Assembly: GCA_017503015.1 (NCBI GenBank)
Contig: JAFVTX010000002.1
Location: 22,066 to 86,065 of the forward strand
DNA length: 64,000 nucleotides
DNA from: Fibrobacter sp.
GTDB taxonomy: Bacteria; Fibrobacterota; Fibrobacteria; Fibrobacterales; Fibrobacteraceae
Direction: 5' to 3'
Shown here: positions 50,597 through 58,178 of the stretch, in pieces
Layout: the number at the start of each line of letters is the position of its first letter
Numbering within the stretch: position 1 is the first letter of the stretch
Program-made: the position numbers and the translations under genes
Notes under the pieces: generated by a model
Databases searched by the model: none
What the model saw: only the letters and a program-made list of their open reading frames with translations
What the model was told of the DNA's origin: nothing

Positions 50597-50794
50597 ATGT
50601 CCCTTGGAATTCCAGAAATAATCCTGATTGTGGTCGTGGTGCTCCTTTTGTTCGGGGCAAAACGCATCCCTGAACTTGCACGTTCCCTGGGCAAGGCCCA
50701 GAACGAGTACAAGAAGGCGAAAGATGCCCTGAAGGAAGAAGCCGAAGACCTGCAGAAGACGGTGGAAAAAGCCGCTGAGAAAAGTGATCAGTAA
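50597..50794 (+). CDS. tatA: Twin-arginine translocase subunit TatA
   Basis: A 65-residue TatA/E protein: one N-terminal helix (IPEIILIVVVVLLLFGAKRI with the FG hinge) followed by an amphipathic helix (ELARSLGKAQNEYKKAK). It forms the export pore with TatC for folded proteins. Directly follows the Tat substrate gene and precedes tatC; no tatB is seen, as in minimal TatA-TatC systems. Confidence 0.92.
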   Translation: MSLGIPEIILIVVVVLLLFGAKRIPELARSLGKAQNEYKKAKDALKEEAEDLQKTVEKAAEKSDQ

Positions 50795-50867
50795 ACAGTG
50801 GTTAGTATGCAGGGCGGCTTCGCCGCGATTATAAATCCTAATCACTAACCACCAACCACTAATCACT

Positions 50868-51791
50868 ATGACTAGCAAACAGGATCAAGAGGCTACGCTG
50901 ATTTCGCATTTGGAAGCGCTCCGTCGGGCGCTTTTGCGTTCTATTGTCGCCCTTGCCATCGGCATCGTGCCCCTGTTCCTTGTTTCTCCCTACGTTCTGG
51001 ACTGGTTCTGTAAGCAAATTGCCCTGCAGGGCGGCGTCACGCTCCACTACTTTTCCCCGATGGAAGTGTTCCTGCTGCAGCTCAAGATTTCTGCACTGCT
51101 GGACTGCGTGCTGTTTTCGCCCTACATCGCCTGGAACATGTGGCAGTTCGTGCTCCCCGCCCTATACGACAACGAAAAGCGCTTCATCCGCTCCATCGTG
51201 GCCATGACCAGCGGGCTGTTTATCGCGGGCGTCGCCTTCTGCCTAGTCGTCTGCTTCCCGCTGATTGTGCAGTTCGGCATGAGCTTTGCAAGCACGACTC
51301 TGCAACCCGTATTCGGCGTCTCTAACCTGGTAACACTCGCACTCTGGCTTTCCCTTGCGTTCGGATGCATGTTCCAGTTCCCGCTAGTGACCTACGCGCT
51401 TATCCGTGCGGGCATCGTGAATTACGAGACCGTGTGCGGCAAGCGCCCCTACGTGGTGGTGGCAATCCTTGTGCTGGCGGCCCTCCTCACTCCCCCCGAT
51501 GTTGTTAGCCAATTGTTGCTCGGAGTCCCGACGTACCTGCTCTTCGAAGCGGGTCTCCTGGCAGCCAGGCGTTACAAGGGGCGCGCCTTGAAAGAAGTCC
51601 ACCCAGAAAACGCCCCGAACATCGCGCCGCAAGATTCGACTGCACCCGCGACGGAATCCGAGACTGCGCAAACCACAGCGACGAAAGCCGAAACCGACTC
51701 CCCCGCAGCCGACGACATCGATTTTGTGGCCCCTTCTTCCAAGTTCCAGGTTGGCGCAGAAAAAGACGCCGACAAGTGGAAACCTTATTGA
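50868..51791 (+). CDS. tatC: Twin-arginine translocase subunit TatC
   Basis: Inner-membrane receptor for twin-arginine signal peptides, six helices, 307 residues. The N-terminus has SHLEALRRALLRS, and YHYFSPMEVFLLQLK-like (here HYFSPMEVFLLQLK) and the TM segments fit TatC. The last 65 residues form an Ala/Thr/Glu-rich cytoplasmic tail that is longer than usual. The upstream gap holds a repeat CACTAACCACCAACCACT found again before larC. Confidence 0.92.
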   Translation: MTSKQDQEATLISHLEALRRALLRSIVALAIGIVPLFLVSPYVLDWFCKQIALQGGVTLHYFSPMEVFLLQLKISALLDCVLFSPYIAWNMWQFVLPALYDNEKRFIRSIVAMTSGLFIAGVAFCLVVCFPLIVQFGMSFASTTLQPVFGVSNLVTLALWLSLAFGCMFQFPLVTYALIRAGIVNYETVCGKRPYVVVAILVLAALLTPPDVVSQLLLGVPTYLLFEAGLLAARRYKGRALKEVHPENAPNIAPQDSTAPATESETAQTTATKAETDSPAADDIDFVAPSSKFQVGAEKDADKWKPY

Positions 51792-51808
51792 TTTTTAGAA
51801 AAATTTAT

Positions 51809-51839
51809 TTGCCTTAGAGTTAACTCTAAGTGATATATT
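51809..51839 (+). promoter_or_regulatory. MerR-type promoter and operator 3 (larBCE)
   Basis: -35 TTGCCT (51809-51814), 19-bp spacer, -10 TATATT (51834-51839). The perfect 18-bp palindrome CTTAGAGTTAACTCTAAG (51813-51830) fills the spacer. ATG of larB is at 51846, so the message would be leaderless or nearly so. Confidence 0.85.
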
Positions 51840-51845
51840 AGAAGT

Positions 51846-52574
51846 ATGAAAAAGTTTGTTTCAAAAGATTCCTTTGAAGACCTCGGTTTTGCCAAGCTGG
51901 ACGTGAGCCGCGAATCGCGCACAGGCACCAGCGAGGCCGTTTATTGCGCAGGCAAGACGTCTGAACATCTCCTGAAAATTCTTAGAAAGTTCCGGGACAA
52001 GGGCTGCCGCGTATTAGGGACCAAATGCAGCAAGGAACAGGCGGAATTCATCGCAAATGCAGGTGAGAAAATCTGCTACGACGAACTTTCCCGGACGATT
52101 TCACTGGCAGATGAAACGCCTACCAGACAAAAGCGCGGGCGTTCCGGCGGCAAGGCGGCGCAAACGGCTGCAAAACTCGGGTCGGTGGCTGTTTGTTGCG
52201 CAGGAACGGCGGACCTGCCTATCGCCGAAGAAGCCGCCAAGACTCTGGAATTTAACGGCGTGAAGGTCGTGCGCCAATACGACGTGGGGATTGCGGGGCT
52301 GCACCGCCTGCTTTCGAAGGTGGAGGAAATCCGCAAGGCATCGGTGGTCATCGCTGTTGCTGGAATGGAAGGTGCGCTCCCCGGGGTAATTGCAGGACTC
52401 GTGAAAGCGCCCGTGGTTGCCGTGCCCACATCGGTCGGGTACGGGGCATCCTTCGGCGGGATTAGCGCGCTACTCACCATGCTCAACACCTGCGCCGAGG
52501 GCGTGACGGTGGTAAATATCGATAACGGTTTCGGGGCGGCCATCGCCGCCTTCCGCATGCTACAAATAAAATAA
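51846..52574 (+). CDS. larB: Nickel-pincer cofactor biosynthesis protein LarB
   Basis: Carboxylates and hydrolyses nicotinic acid adenine dinucleotide, the first step of nickel-pincer nucleotide synthesis. 242 residues; the C-terminal half is PurE-like with AGTADLPIAEEAAKTLE, VIAVAGMEGALPGVIAGLV, VPTSVGYGASFGGISALL and CAEGVTVVNIDNGFGAA, the last with the conserved catalytic-type cysteine. Start at a MerR-type promoter. Confidence 0.93.
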   Translation: MKKFVSKDSFEDLGFAKLDVSRESRTGTSEAVYCAGKTSEHLLKILRKFRDKGCRVLGTKCSKEQAEFIANAGEKICYDELSRTISLADETPTRQKRGRSGGKAAQTAAKLGSVAVCCAGTADLPIAEEAAKTLEFNGVKVVRQYDVGIAGLHRLLSKVEEIRKASVVIAVAGMEGALPGVIAGLVKAPVVAVPTSVGYGASFGGISALLTMLNTCAEGVTVVNIDNGFGAAIAAFRMLQIK

Positions 52575-52631
52575 TCGAGTTTTTACCCGTCATCCCTAAT
52601 CACCAACCACCAACCACTAATCACTATTTTT

Positions 52632-53924
52632 ATGAAATATCTCTATCTCGACGGCTCTTGCGGTATCAGCGGCGACATGACGGTTGCCGCACTTCTTGGA
52701 CTTGGCGCATCACGCGAAAAACTGGACGCGGCGATTGCGGGGCTCGGCCTAGAAGGCGTCCAAGTCCATGTGGAGAATTCAAAGAGTTACAGCATTGCAG
52801 GGCTTTCTTTTGCGGTGCATGTTCACGGCCACGATGCTGACCACGTGCATTCTCACGAAGAAGGGTATGTAGAGCATCATCATCATCATCACCATGAGCA
52901 CGAGCATCATCACGAACATCGGCACTTGTCCGAGGTTTACGAGATTCTGGACCGCGCCGCAAATGCAGGGGCAGTCACTCCCCGCGCCCTTGAAACCGCA
53001 AAAAAGATTTTCCGCATCATCGCCGAAGCCGAGGCAAAGGCTCACGGCGTGCCCGTAGAAGAAGTCCATTTCCACGAAGTGGGTGCCGTCGATTCCATCG
53101 TCGATATCTTGGCGGTCGCCGTCCTTGCCGATGACCTTGGTATAGAGAACTGCATCGTTACAGGGCTCAACGAAGGCTCTGGCTTTGTGGAAACGCAACA
53201 TGGCCAGTTGCCGATTCCCGTTCCGGCGGTAGCGCACATTGCAGAAGCAGCGGGCTTCGCGCTTCACATCACCGAAACGAAGGGGGAAATGGTCACCCCA
53301 ACGGGAGCGGGCATCGTGGCGGCTCTGCGGACACAAGAAACTCTCCCCGCAAGTTACAAGATTTTAAAATCGGGCGTGGGTCTTGGCAAGCGCGATTTCG
53401 GGCGAGCAAATTTCTTGCGGGCACAAATCATCGAGGACTGCGCAAGCGACAAAGGCGGCGACGCAACATCCAGTGCCACAGGCTGCACCCCCGCAGATTG
53501 CAACGTTTTCCAGATTGAAGCAAACATCGACGATTCTACTCCCGAAGAACTAGGCTACGCCATGGACAAGCTCTTCGAGGCGGGAGCCCGCGACGTCCAT
53601 TTTATCCCCTGCTACATGAAAAAGAACCGCATGGGCACTCTCCTGTGCGCCCTCGCCGACAGCGAGCACCTGGCCGCCGTAGAGAAAGCAATTTTCCTGC
53701 ATACATCGACCGTCGGCGTGCGCCGTTTCCCCGTAAAACGCACCTGCATGGCCCGCAACACCTTCGAAGTCGAAACGGAATTCGGCAAGGTTCGCGTCAA
53801 GAAGTCCGTTTTGGGCGATATCGAAAAAATCAAACCCGAATTTGACGACCTGAAAGCATGTGCCGACAAGGCGGGCGTTTCCATCCGCGAAATCCAGAAA
53901 GCGGTCGAGAAGAAACTGCACTAA
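52632..53924 (+). CDS. larC: Nickel insertion protein LarC (nickel-pincer cofactor)
   Basis: CTP-dependent cyclometallase that inserts nickel into the pincer precursor. 430 residues in a single frame (Lactobacillus makes it as LarC1/LarC2 by frameshift). LYLDGSCGISGDMTVAALLG starts the domain; HGHDADHVHSHEEGYVEHHH is the start of a His-rich nickel-binding stretch (about residues 64-100); later VHFHEVGAVDSIVDI, MVTPTGAGIVAALR and IEANIDDSTPEELGYAMD. It follows larB after 57 bp. Confidence 0.93.
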   Translation: MKYLYLDGSCGISGDMTVAALLGLGASREKLDAAIAGLGLEGVQVHVENSKSYSIAGLSFAVHVHGHDADHVHSHEEGYVEHHHHHHHEHEHHHEHRHLSEVYEILDRAANAGAVTPRALETAKKIFRIIAEAEAKAHGVPVEEVHFHEVGAVDSIVDILAVAVLADDLGIENCIVTGLNEGSGFVETQHGQLPIPVPAVAHIAEAAGFALHITETKGEMVTPTGAGIVAALRTQETLPASYKILKSGVGLGKRDFGRANFLRAQIIEDCASDKGGDATSSATGCTPADCNVFQIEANIDDSTPEELGYAMDKLFEAGARDVHFIPCYMKKNRMGTLLCALADSEHLAAVEKAIFLHTSTVGVRRFPVKRTCMARNTFEVETEFGKVRVKKSVLGDIEKIKPEFDDLKACADKAGVSIREIQKAVEKKLH

Positions 53925-53963
53925 AAGTGAATTGTCAAACCGCAATTTTGTATTTTACTTTAT

Positions 53964-54776
53964 ATGGAAAGCTTGAACCAAAAGTTTGAAAAACTGAAAA
54001 ACCTCTTGCGCGAAATGGACCGCGTCGCGGTAGCATTCTCTGGCGGCGTGGATTCCACGTTCCTGCTGAAAGTCGCCCACGACGCACTGGGCGACCGCGC
54101 CGTTGCCGTGACCATACGGCAGAGATCCTTCCCGGAAAGGGAACTGCGGGAATCCGAGGATTTTTGCGCCCGCGAAAACATCGCCCATGTTGTCCGCGAA
54201 CACGACGAACTTTCAATCGAAGGCTTTGTGCAGAATCCCAAGGACCGCTGCTACCTCTGCAAAAAATCAGTATTCGGCCTGATCGGGCAAGTCGCCGACG
54301 AACTTTCGCTCCGCTACATCTGCGAAGGCTCCAACACCGACGACAATCGCGATTACAGGCCGGGCCACCGCGCCATCGCCGAACTGGGAATCAGGAGCCC
54401 CCTGCGGGACTGCGGGTTTTCAAAGGCTGATATCCGGGAACTCTCCAGGCAGTTGAACTTGCCGACCGCCGAAAAACCCTCGTTTGCCTGCCTTTCCAGC
54501 CGTTTTGTGTATGGCGAAACCATCACGGAACAGAAACTCCGCATGGTAGAAAAAGGCGAAGATTTCTTGCGGGCATTGGGAATAAAGCAACTGCGGGTGC
54601 GCATCCACGGCGAAAACGTCGCGCGCATCGAGGTGTTGCCCGAAGATTTCAACAAAGTCCTAGAAAAGCGCGACCAGATTCTCGCAGCCTTCAAGAAAAT
54701 CGGATTTACCTACATCTCGCTAGACCTGCAGGGCTTCCGCAGCGGCAGCATGAACGAGACTTTAGCCACAAAGTAA
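53964..54776 (+). CDS. larE: Sulfur insertion protein LarE (nickel-pincer cofactor)
   Basis: PP-loop ATPase that adenylates the pincer precursor and installs its two sulfur atoms. 270 residues: PP-loop VAFSGGVDSTFLLKVA, DRCYLCKKSVF, and PSFACLSSRFVYGE with the cysteine that in Lactobacillus LarE gives up its sulfur (Cys176). The single cysteine there suggests the sacrificial type, though a cluster type cannot be excluded. Last gene before a terminator. No larA is seen in the window. Confidence 0.93.
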   Translation: MESLNQKFEKLKNLLREMDRVAVAFSGGVDSTFLLKVAHDALGDRAVAVTIRQRSFPERELRESEDFCARENIAHVVREHDELSIEGFVQNPKDRCYLCKKSVFGLIGQVADELSLRYICEGSNTDDNRDYRPGHRAIAELGIRSPLRDCGFSKADIRELSRQLNLPTAEKPSFACLSSRFVYGETITEQKLRMVEKGEDFLRALGIKQLRVRIHGENVARIEVLPEDFNKVLEKRDQILAAFKKIGFTYISLDLQGFRSGSMNETLATK

Positions 54777-54793
54777 TAAAGAATTGAATAAAA

Positions 54794-54825
54794 GCCCCCT
54801 CGTTTTTCCGAGGGAGCCTTTTTGA
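54794..54825. terminator. Terminator after larE
   Basis: GCCCCCTCG, loop TTTTT, CCGAGGGAGC, then CTTTTTG on the plus strand. The T-rich loop and A-run on the left allow use by the convergent gene as well. Confidence 0.8.
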
Positions 54826-54837
54826 CGATATGTCCGT

Positions 54838-55239
54838 CTATTTCACGAAAACGGCGAGAAGTTTATGCGCTTCTTCACCTTCGGCAAAACGGATTTCACC
54901 TACGGTATGGTACTCGAATCCCGAGAACTGCTGCAGGTGCAGTGCCGCAAATTCGCGGTCCTGCGAATAGCAGAGATTCAGGCGGAAGTTCCCGTTGTCG
55001 CCTGTTTTCGGATGGCCATTTTTTTGAACGACCGCATCCAGGGCGCTTGGAGAAGCCTCGACAATTTCCTTGACCTTTTGGCCCTCCGTAGGGCTGTAAT
55101 CCAGGCAAGTTCCCACAACGGGTGAATTCGTCCTGGTGTAGGTGACATTGGTCTTGAAACCGAAAAACTTCTTTTCGGTCTTGATATAGGGCTTGTTGAA
55201 GAGGGCGTTAGCCATCTCCATCTTGGAAATGTTTTCCAT
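54838..55239 (-). CDS. Hypothetical protein, 133 residues
   Basis: I do not recognise the family. The protein is soluble, without signal peptide or cysteine clusters. It reads FKTNVTYTRTNSPVVGTCLD ... KVKEIVEASPSALDAVVQKN ... VGEIRFAEGEEAHKLLAVFV. Convergent with larE and separated by the shared terminator. An AGAGAAAG site lies before ATG 55239. Confidence 0.6.
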   Translation of the reverse strand: MENISKMEMANALFNKPYIKTEKKFFGFKTNVTYTRTNSPVVGTCLDYSPTEGQKVKEIVEASPSALDAVVQKNGHPKTGDNGNFRLNLCYSQDREFAALHLQQFSGFEYHTVGEIRFAEGEEAHKLLAVFVK

Positions 55240-55329
55240 GTTCTTTCTCTTTTTTTAAATGAATGATGTCGCGCACCCGGTAAGGGCCGCGGCCATTTAC
55301 CAGTGTTTAAGGCTTGGAGAAAGAACTTG

Positions 55330-55755
55330 CTAACAGAGCATTCGCTCTAGCGTATAAACGTAATACTCTTTTGATTTCTGATAAACTAGCGGCAAGGGGA
55401 AGCCGCATTGGGCGCAAACAGTTGGCCGCGCGATCTTAGTCGGAAATGGAGTTGCCTGCTTGAACGTTGCCGAACCGCGTCCGCCGTCCCCTTGAAGGCC
55501 GTTGCCGCGCGATGCACGCAAGGACACCTGCTGGCCCGACCTGCGTGTAAACTGCATGGCCTCGGCTGTCGATTCCCGCAACAGGAACAGCGGACTTTCG
55601 GCATGCACATTGTCGGCGGAGACCTTGCCATATTCCGAAGCCCGCCCCATTTCGGTTCCGTAATCGTAAACAAAAGAACCTTCGACAACGGCAGCAAGAA
55701 TCGCGAACAACGCGACCGCAATCATCGAAGAAACATTTTGTTTAACGAACCTCAT
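55330..55755 (-). CDS. Hypothetical protein with N-terminal membrane segment
   Basis: A 141-residue protein starting MRFVKQNVSSMIAVALFAIL, one signal-anchor helix, then a polar part with RESTAEAMQFTRRSGQQVSL and a C-terminal CAQCG pair. ATG 55755 begins the membrane segment; the frame stays open to 55851 but that part covers the divergent promoter. Family not recognised. Confidence 0.55.
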   Translation of the reverse strand: MRFVKQNVSSMIAVALFAILAAVVEGSFVYDYGTEMGRASEYGKVSADNVHAESPLFLLRESTAEAMQFTRRSGQQVSLRASRGNGLQGDGGRGSATFKQATPFPTKIARPTVCAQCGFPLPLVYQKSKEYYVYTLERMLC

Positions 55756-55792
55756 CGCTGAATAAGATAGATTTTTTTTGGCGGAATAACTA

Positions 55793-55898
55793 TCTTTGTT
55801 CCATAATTTGAACCGCGCCCTGCTGCCACCGGGTAACAGGGGAACACGCATTCTTTATCGTTAGGTCTTTGAAGATAAAGATTCCTGGAGGTAAAGAA
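55793..55898 (+). promoter_or_regulatory. Structured leader of the SMR exporter gene
   Basis: A TTGGCG and CATAAT pair with 18-bp spacing precedes a leader of about 85 nt. It holds GCGCCCTG/CAGGGGAACACGC and TCTTTATCG/GATAAAGA hairpins and ends with GGAGG before ATG 55899. Gdx/SugE genes are often under guanidine riboswitches, but I cannot match the known guanidine consensus sequences here. Confidence 0.4.
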
Positions 55899-56213
55899 AT
55901 GGAATGGTTTATGCTTGCCGTGGCGGGCGTTCTCGAAGTGGTTTGGGCCTGCGCCATGAAATACTCGGAGGGCTTTTCCAAAACAGTCCCTTCAGTCATC
56001 ACGGTAATCGGTTTCCTTTTGAGCGCCGTATTCTTGTCGCTCGCCGTAAAGAAACTGCCGCTCGGCACCGCCTATGCGATATGGACAGGACTAGGCACGG
56101 TGGGAACGTTCGCCCTGGGCGTTTATCTATTTCATGAGCATTTCTCTATCCCGAAAGCCATTTGCGTTTTGCTTATCTTATCCGGGATTGTCGGCTTGAA
56201 ATTATTGCATTAA
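55899..56213 (+). CDS. gdx: SMR-family exporter, Gdx/SugE type
   Basis: Four-helix small multidrug resistance protein, 104 residues. The essential Glu lies in AVAGVLEVVWACAMKYSEGF, and the GTAYAIWTGLGTVGTF segment is typical of the Gdx (guanidinium exporter) clade. GGAGG precedes ATG 55899. Its 3' end overlaps the convergent DUF4405 gene by 41 bp. Confidence 0.88.
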   Translation: MEWFMLAVAGVLEVVWACAMKYSEGFSKTVPSVITVIGFLLSAVFLSLAVKKLPLGTAYAIWTGLGTVGTFALGVYLFHEHFSIPKAICVLLILSGIVGLKLLH

Positions 56214-56856
56214 AGAGATGCACCGCAACGGCAAACAGCACGACGATGGCAATATAGTCCGCGAAAAATAGTGCGTAACCGCGTTCCGCATCAAAGAAGA
56301 AAAACGACTGCTGCAGGAACATGTATTTCCAAAGCCCGCGAATAACGAAGGCGTAAATTCCGTAGCCCGCCACGAGAGCGGCAATCACGCGGGTTGCGAT
56401 AAGCGCCGCCTTTGACTTGAAAGCGCCCGCAAGCCCCAAGCGGTTTGCAATCAAGCTCACATGCAACCCGATGTGGAGCGACATGAACACGTAATACCAG
56501 TGGCTTGCAAGCAGATGCGCCGTGCGGGCAAAATTTGCGCCCGATTCAATCCCGAGCCAGGCGAACACGTGGTTCGAAAGCATGATTCCGCTCACCATCA
56601 GGAAAATCGCGCACAGAAGAATCCCGCAATTCACGACCGCCTGCAGAATACGGAATGCGTTGTAGCGGCCCTTGAACAGCGAAAGAAAAAACCGCCGGTT
56701 CAGCGTGATATGCACCGCCCACAGAACAAGCAGCACCACGCCCAAAATCTCGTGAACGGCGGTCGATTCAAAGAAATAATTGCCACCCATCAGCACGAGC
56801 GTCGCGACCGTCATCGCGATATCAAGCGGCATACGGATTTTTGCTGTAATAGGCAT
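56173..56856 (-). CDS. DUF4405 cytochrome-b-like membrane protein
   Basis: A 227-residue protein with about five to six helices. Histidines at positions that could bind heme: AVHEILGVVLLVLWAVHITL, ARTAHLLASHWYYVFMSLHI. This pattern is shared by DUF4405 and the flavinylation-associated cytochromes. It probably moves electrons in the membrane. No partner oxidoreductase is adjacent. Confidence 0.72.
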   Translation of the reverse strand: MPITAKIRMPLDIAMTVATLVLMGGNYFFESTAVHEILGVVLLVLWAVHITLNRRFFLSLFKGRYNAFRILQAVVNCGILLCAIFLMVSGIMLSNHVFAWLGIESGANFARTAHLLASHWYYVFMSLHIGLHVSLIANRLGLAGAFKSKAALIATRVIAALVAGYGIYAFVIRGLWKYMFLQQSFFFFDAERGYALFFADYIAIVVLFAVAVHLFNAIISSRQSRIR

Positions 56857-56885
56857 ATCAAGTAAAACTCATCACAGAAAACTTA

Positions 56886-58049
56886 CTACCTGCCAACGAT
56901 TTTTCCAGCATCCTTGTAATTTACGCAACGGCATCCCTTGAAGTTCTCAATATTATCGCCGGAATAGACAAGGATTTTTTTCATGCTTTCAAATTCTGGA
57001 ATCGACGCGACCTTCGTAAAATTCTTGAAGTAGTCCGTATTGACTGTCGACGAAGACTTTATCTCGACCGCATTCCAGCAACCTTCGTTCTTGAACAGCA
57101 AATCCAATTCGGTCCCGGACTCTGTACGGAAATAAAAGAACTCCGTCGGCATGTTCTGATTCCATGCAGATTTTAAAGTTTCAAGAATAACAAGATTTTC
57201 AAACAAATTACCATGCAGGGGGTCTCGCGCCACCTGCTCAGGGGTTTCAATTCCCAAGAGCCTCGCCGCAAGCCCAGTATCGGTAAAATAAATCTTGGGA
57301 GACTTGATCAAGCGCTTCCCCACATTGCCGAACCACGGTCTCAACTTGAAAACGACATTTGAAATTTCCAAAACGGAAATCCATTCGGCGATGGTCTTGT
57401 TCGACACGCCCACGTCGGCTGCAAGAGAAGACGTATTCAAAATCTGCCCTACCCGCCCAGCCAGGAGTTTCACGAAAATATCAAACCTGTCAAAATCCCT
57501 GATGCGGATAAGGTCACGGACATCCCGCTCCACATACGTGCGGAAATAGTCGCGATAATAGATGTTGGGTTCTATGTGGCTATCGAATATTCTCGGCATG
57601 CCACCAAAATAGAGGCATTCATCCCTCTTTTGCTCGATTCCGGCAAGGGCCAGTTCCCGCAACGAAAGCGGAAGAAGCGTAAGAATTGAAGTTCGCCCCG
57701 CCAAAGTCTGTGAGACACCCTGCATCAAGGTCAGTTGCTGGCTCCCCGTAAGGATGAACGCTCCATTCCGGTTCAGGGAGTCGCTGACAACCTGGATTTC
57801 GCTCAAGAGTTCCGGGCAACGCTGCACCTCGTCGATAATCAGAGGCGGCGGGTTGGAAGCCAAAAAACCGCGAGAGTCCTCCTTGGCCATCAGCCGCATG
57901 CTAGTCTGTTCCAGGTTTACATAGCGGTACTCCGGGAACGTCTGGCAAGCAAGCGTCGTTTTACCGGACTGTCGTGGCCCAATAAGGGTCACGACGGGGT
58001 ATTTCTGGGCCATGCCCTTTAGAGATTCGGTCAATTCTCGCTTAAACAT
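56886..58049 (-). CDS. AAA-type ATPase with DUF4143 C-terminal domain
   Basis: A 387-residue ATP-binding protein. Walker A LIGPRQSGKTTL, Walker B PLIIDEVQRCPEL, sensor ILTGSQQ, then the DUF4143 part (YRDYFRTYVERDVRDLIRI, DLLFKNEGCWNAVEIKSS, the latter nuclease-like). ATG 58049 follows a promoter-like AT-rich stretch. Function of the family is unknown. The gene lies under a perfect 19-bp inverted repeat. Confidence 0.85.
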   Translation of the reverse strand: MFKRELTESLKGMAQKYPVVTLIGPRQSGKTTLACQTFPEYRYVNLEQTSMRLMAKEDSRGFLASNPPPLIIDEVQRCPELLSEIQVVSDSLNRNGAFILTGSQQLTLMQGVSQTLAGRTSILTLLPLSLRELALAGIEQKRDECLYFGGMPRIFDSHIEPNIYYRDYFRTYVERDVRDLIRIRDFDRFDIFVKLLAGRVGQILNTSSLAADVGVSNKTIAEWISVLEISNVVFKLRPWFGNVGKRLIKSPKIYFTDTGLAARLLGIETPEQVARDPLHGNLFENLVILETLKSAWNQNMPTEFFYFRTESGTELDLLFKNEGCWNAVEIKSSSTVNTDYFKNFTKVASIPEFESMKKILVYSGDNIENFKGCRCVNYKDAGKIVGR

Positions 58050-58064
58050 GTATATAATATACAT

Positions 58065-58109
58065 AAATTTATGGATTTTGGGAATTCAACTCCCAAAATC
58101 CATAAATTT
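58065..58109. repeat. Perfect 19-bp inverted repeat upstream of the DUF4143 gene
   Basis: Left arm AAATTTATGGATTTTGGGA (58065-58083), loop ATTCAAC, right arm TCCCAAAATCCATAAATTT (58091-58109). It begins 16 bp from the start codon of the DUF4143 ATPase, so it overlaps its promoter or forms the 5' end of the transcript. Similar repeats are, as I recall, common before such genes in related genomes. Confidence 0.8.
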
Positions 58110-58178
58110 GTCGTTCTATTTGTATTATTTTCGCCAATATCGCCGTTTTTCAAGAAAAAAATGTCAAAGCATGTTCTA

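Noticed and set aside
55795..55860. tRNA-like GGTTCAAATT word on the minus strand
   Set aside because: No acceptor or anticodon stem can be formed around it.
55813..55898. Guanidine riboswitch of a known class
   Set aside because: Gene context fits, but the conserved sequence blocks of classes I, II and III are not found.
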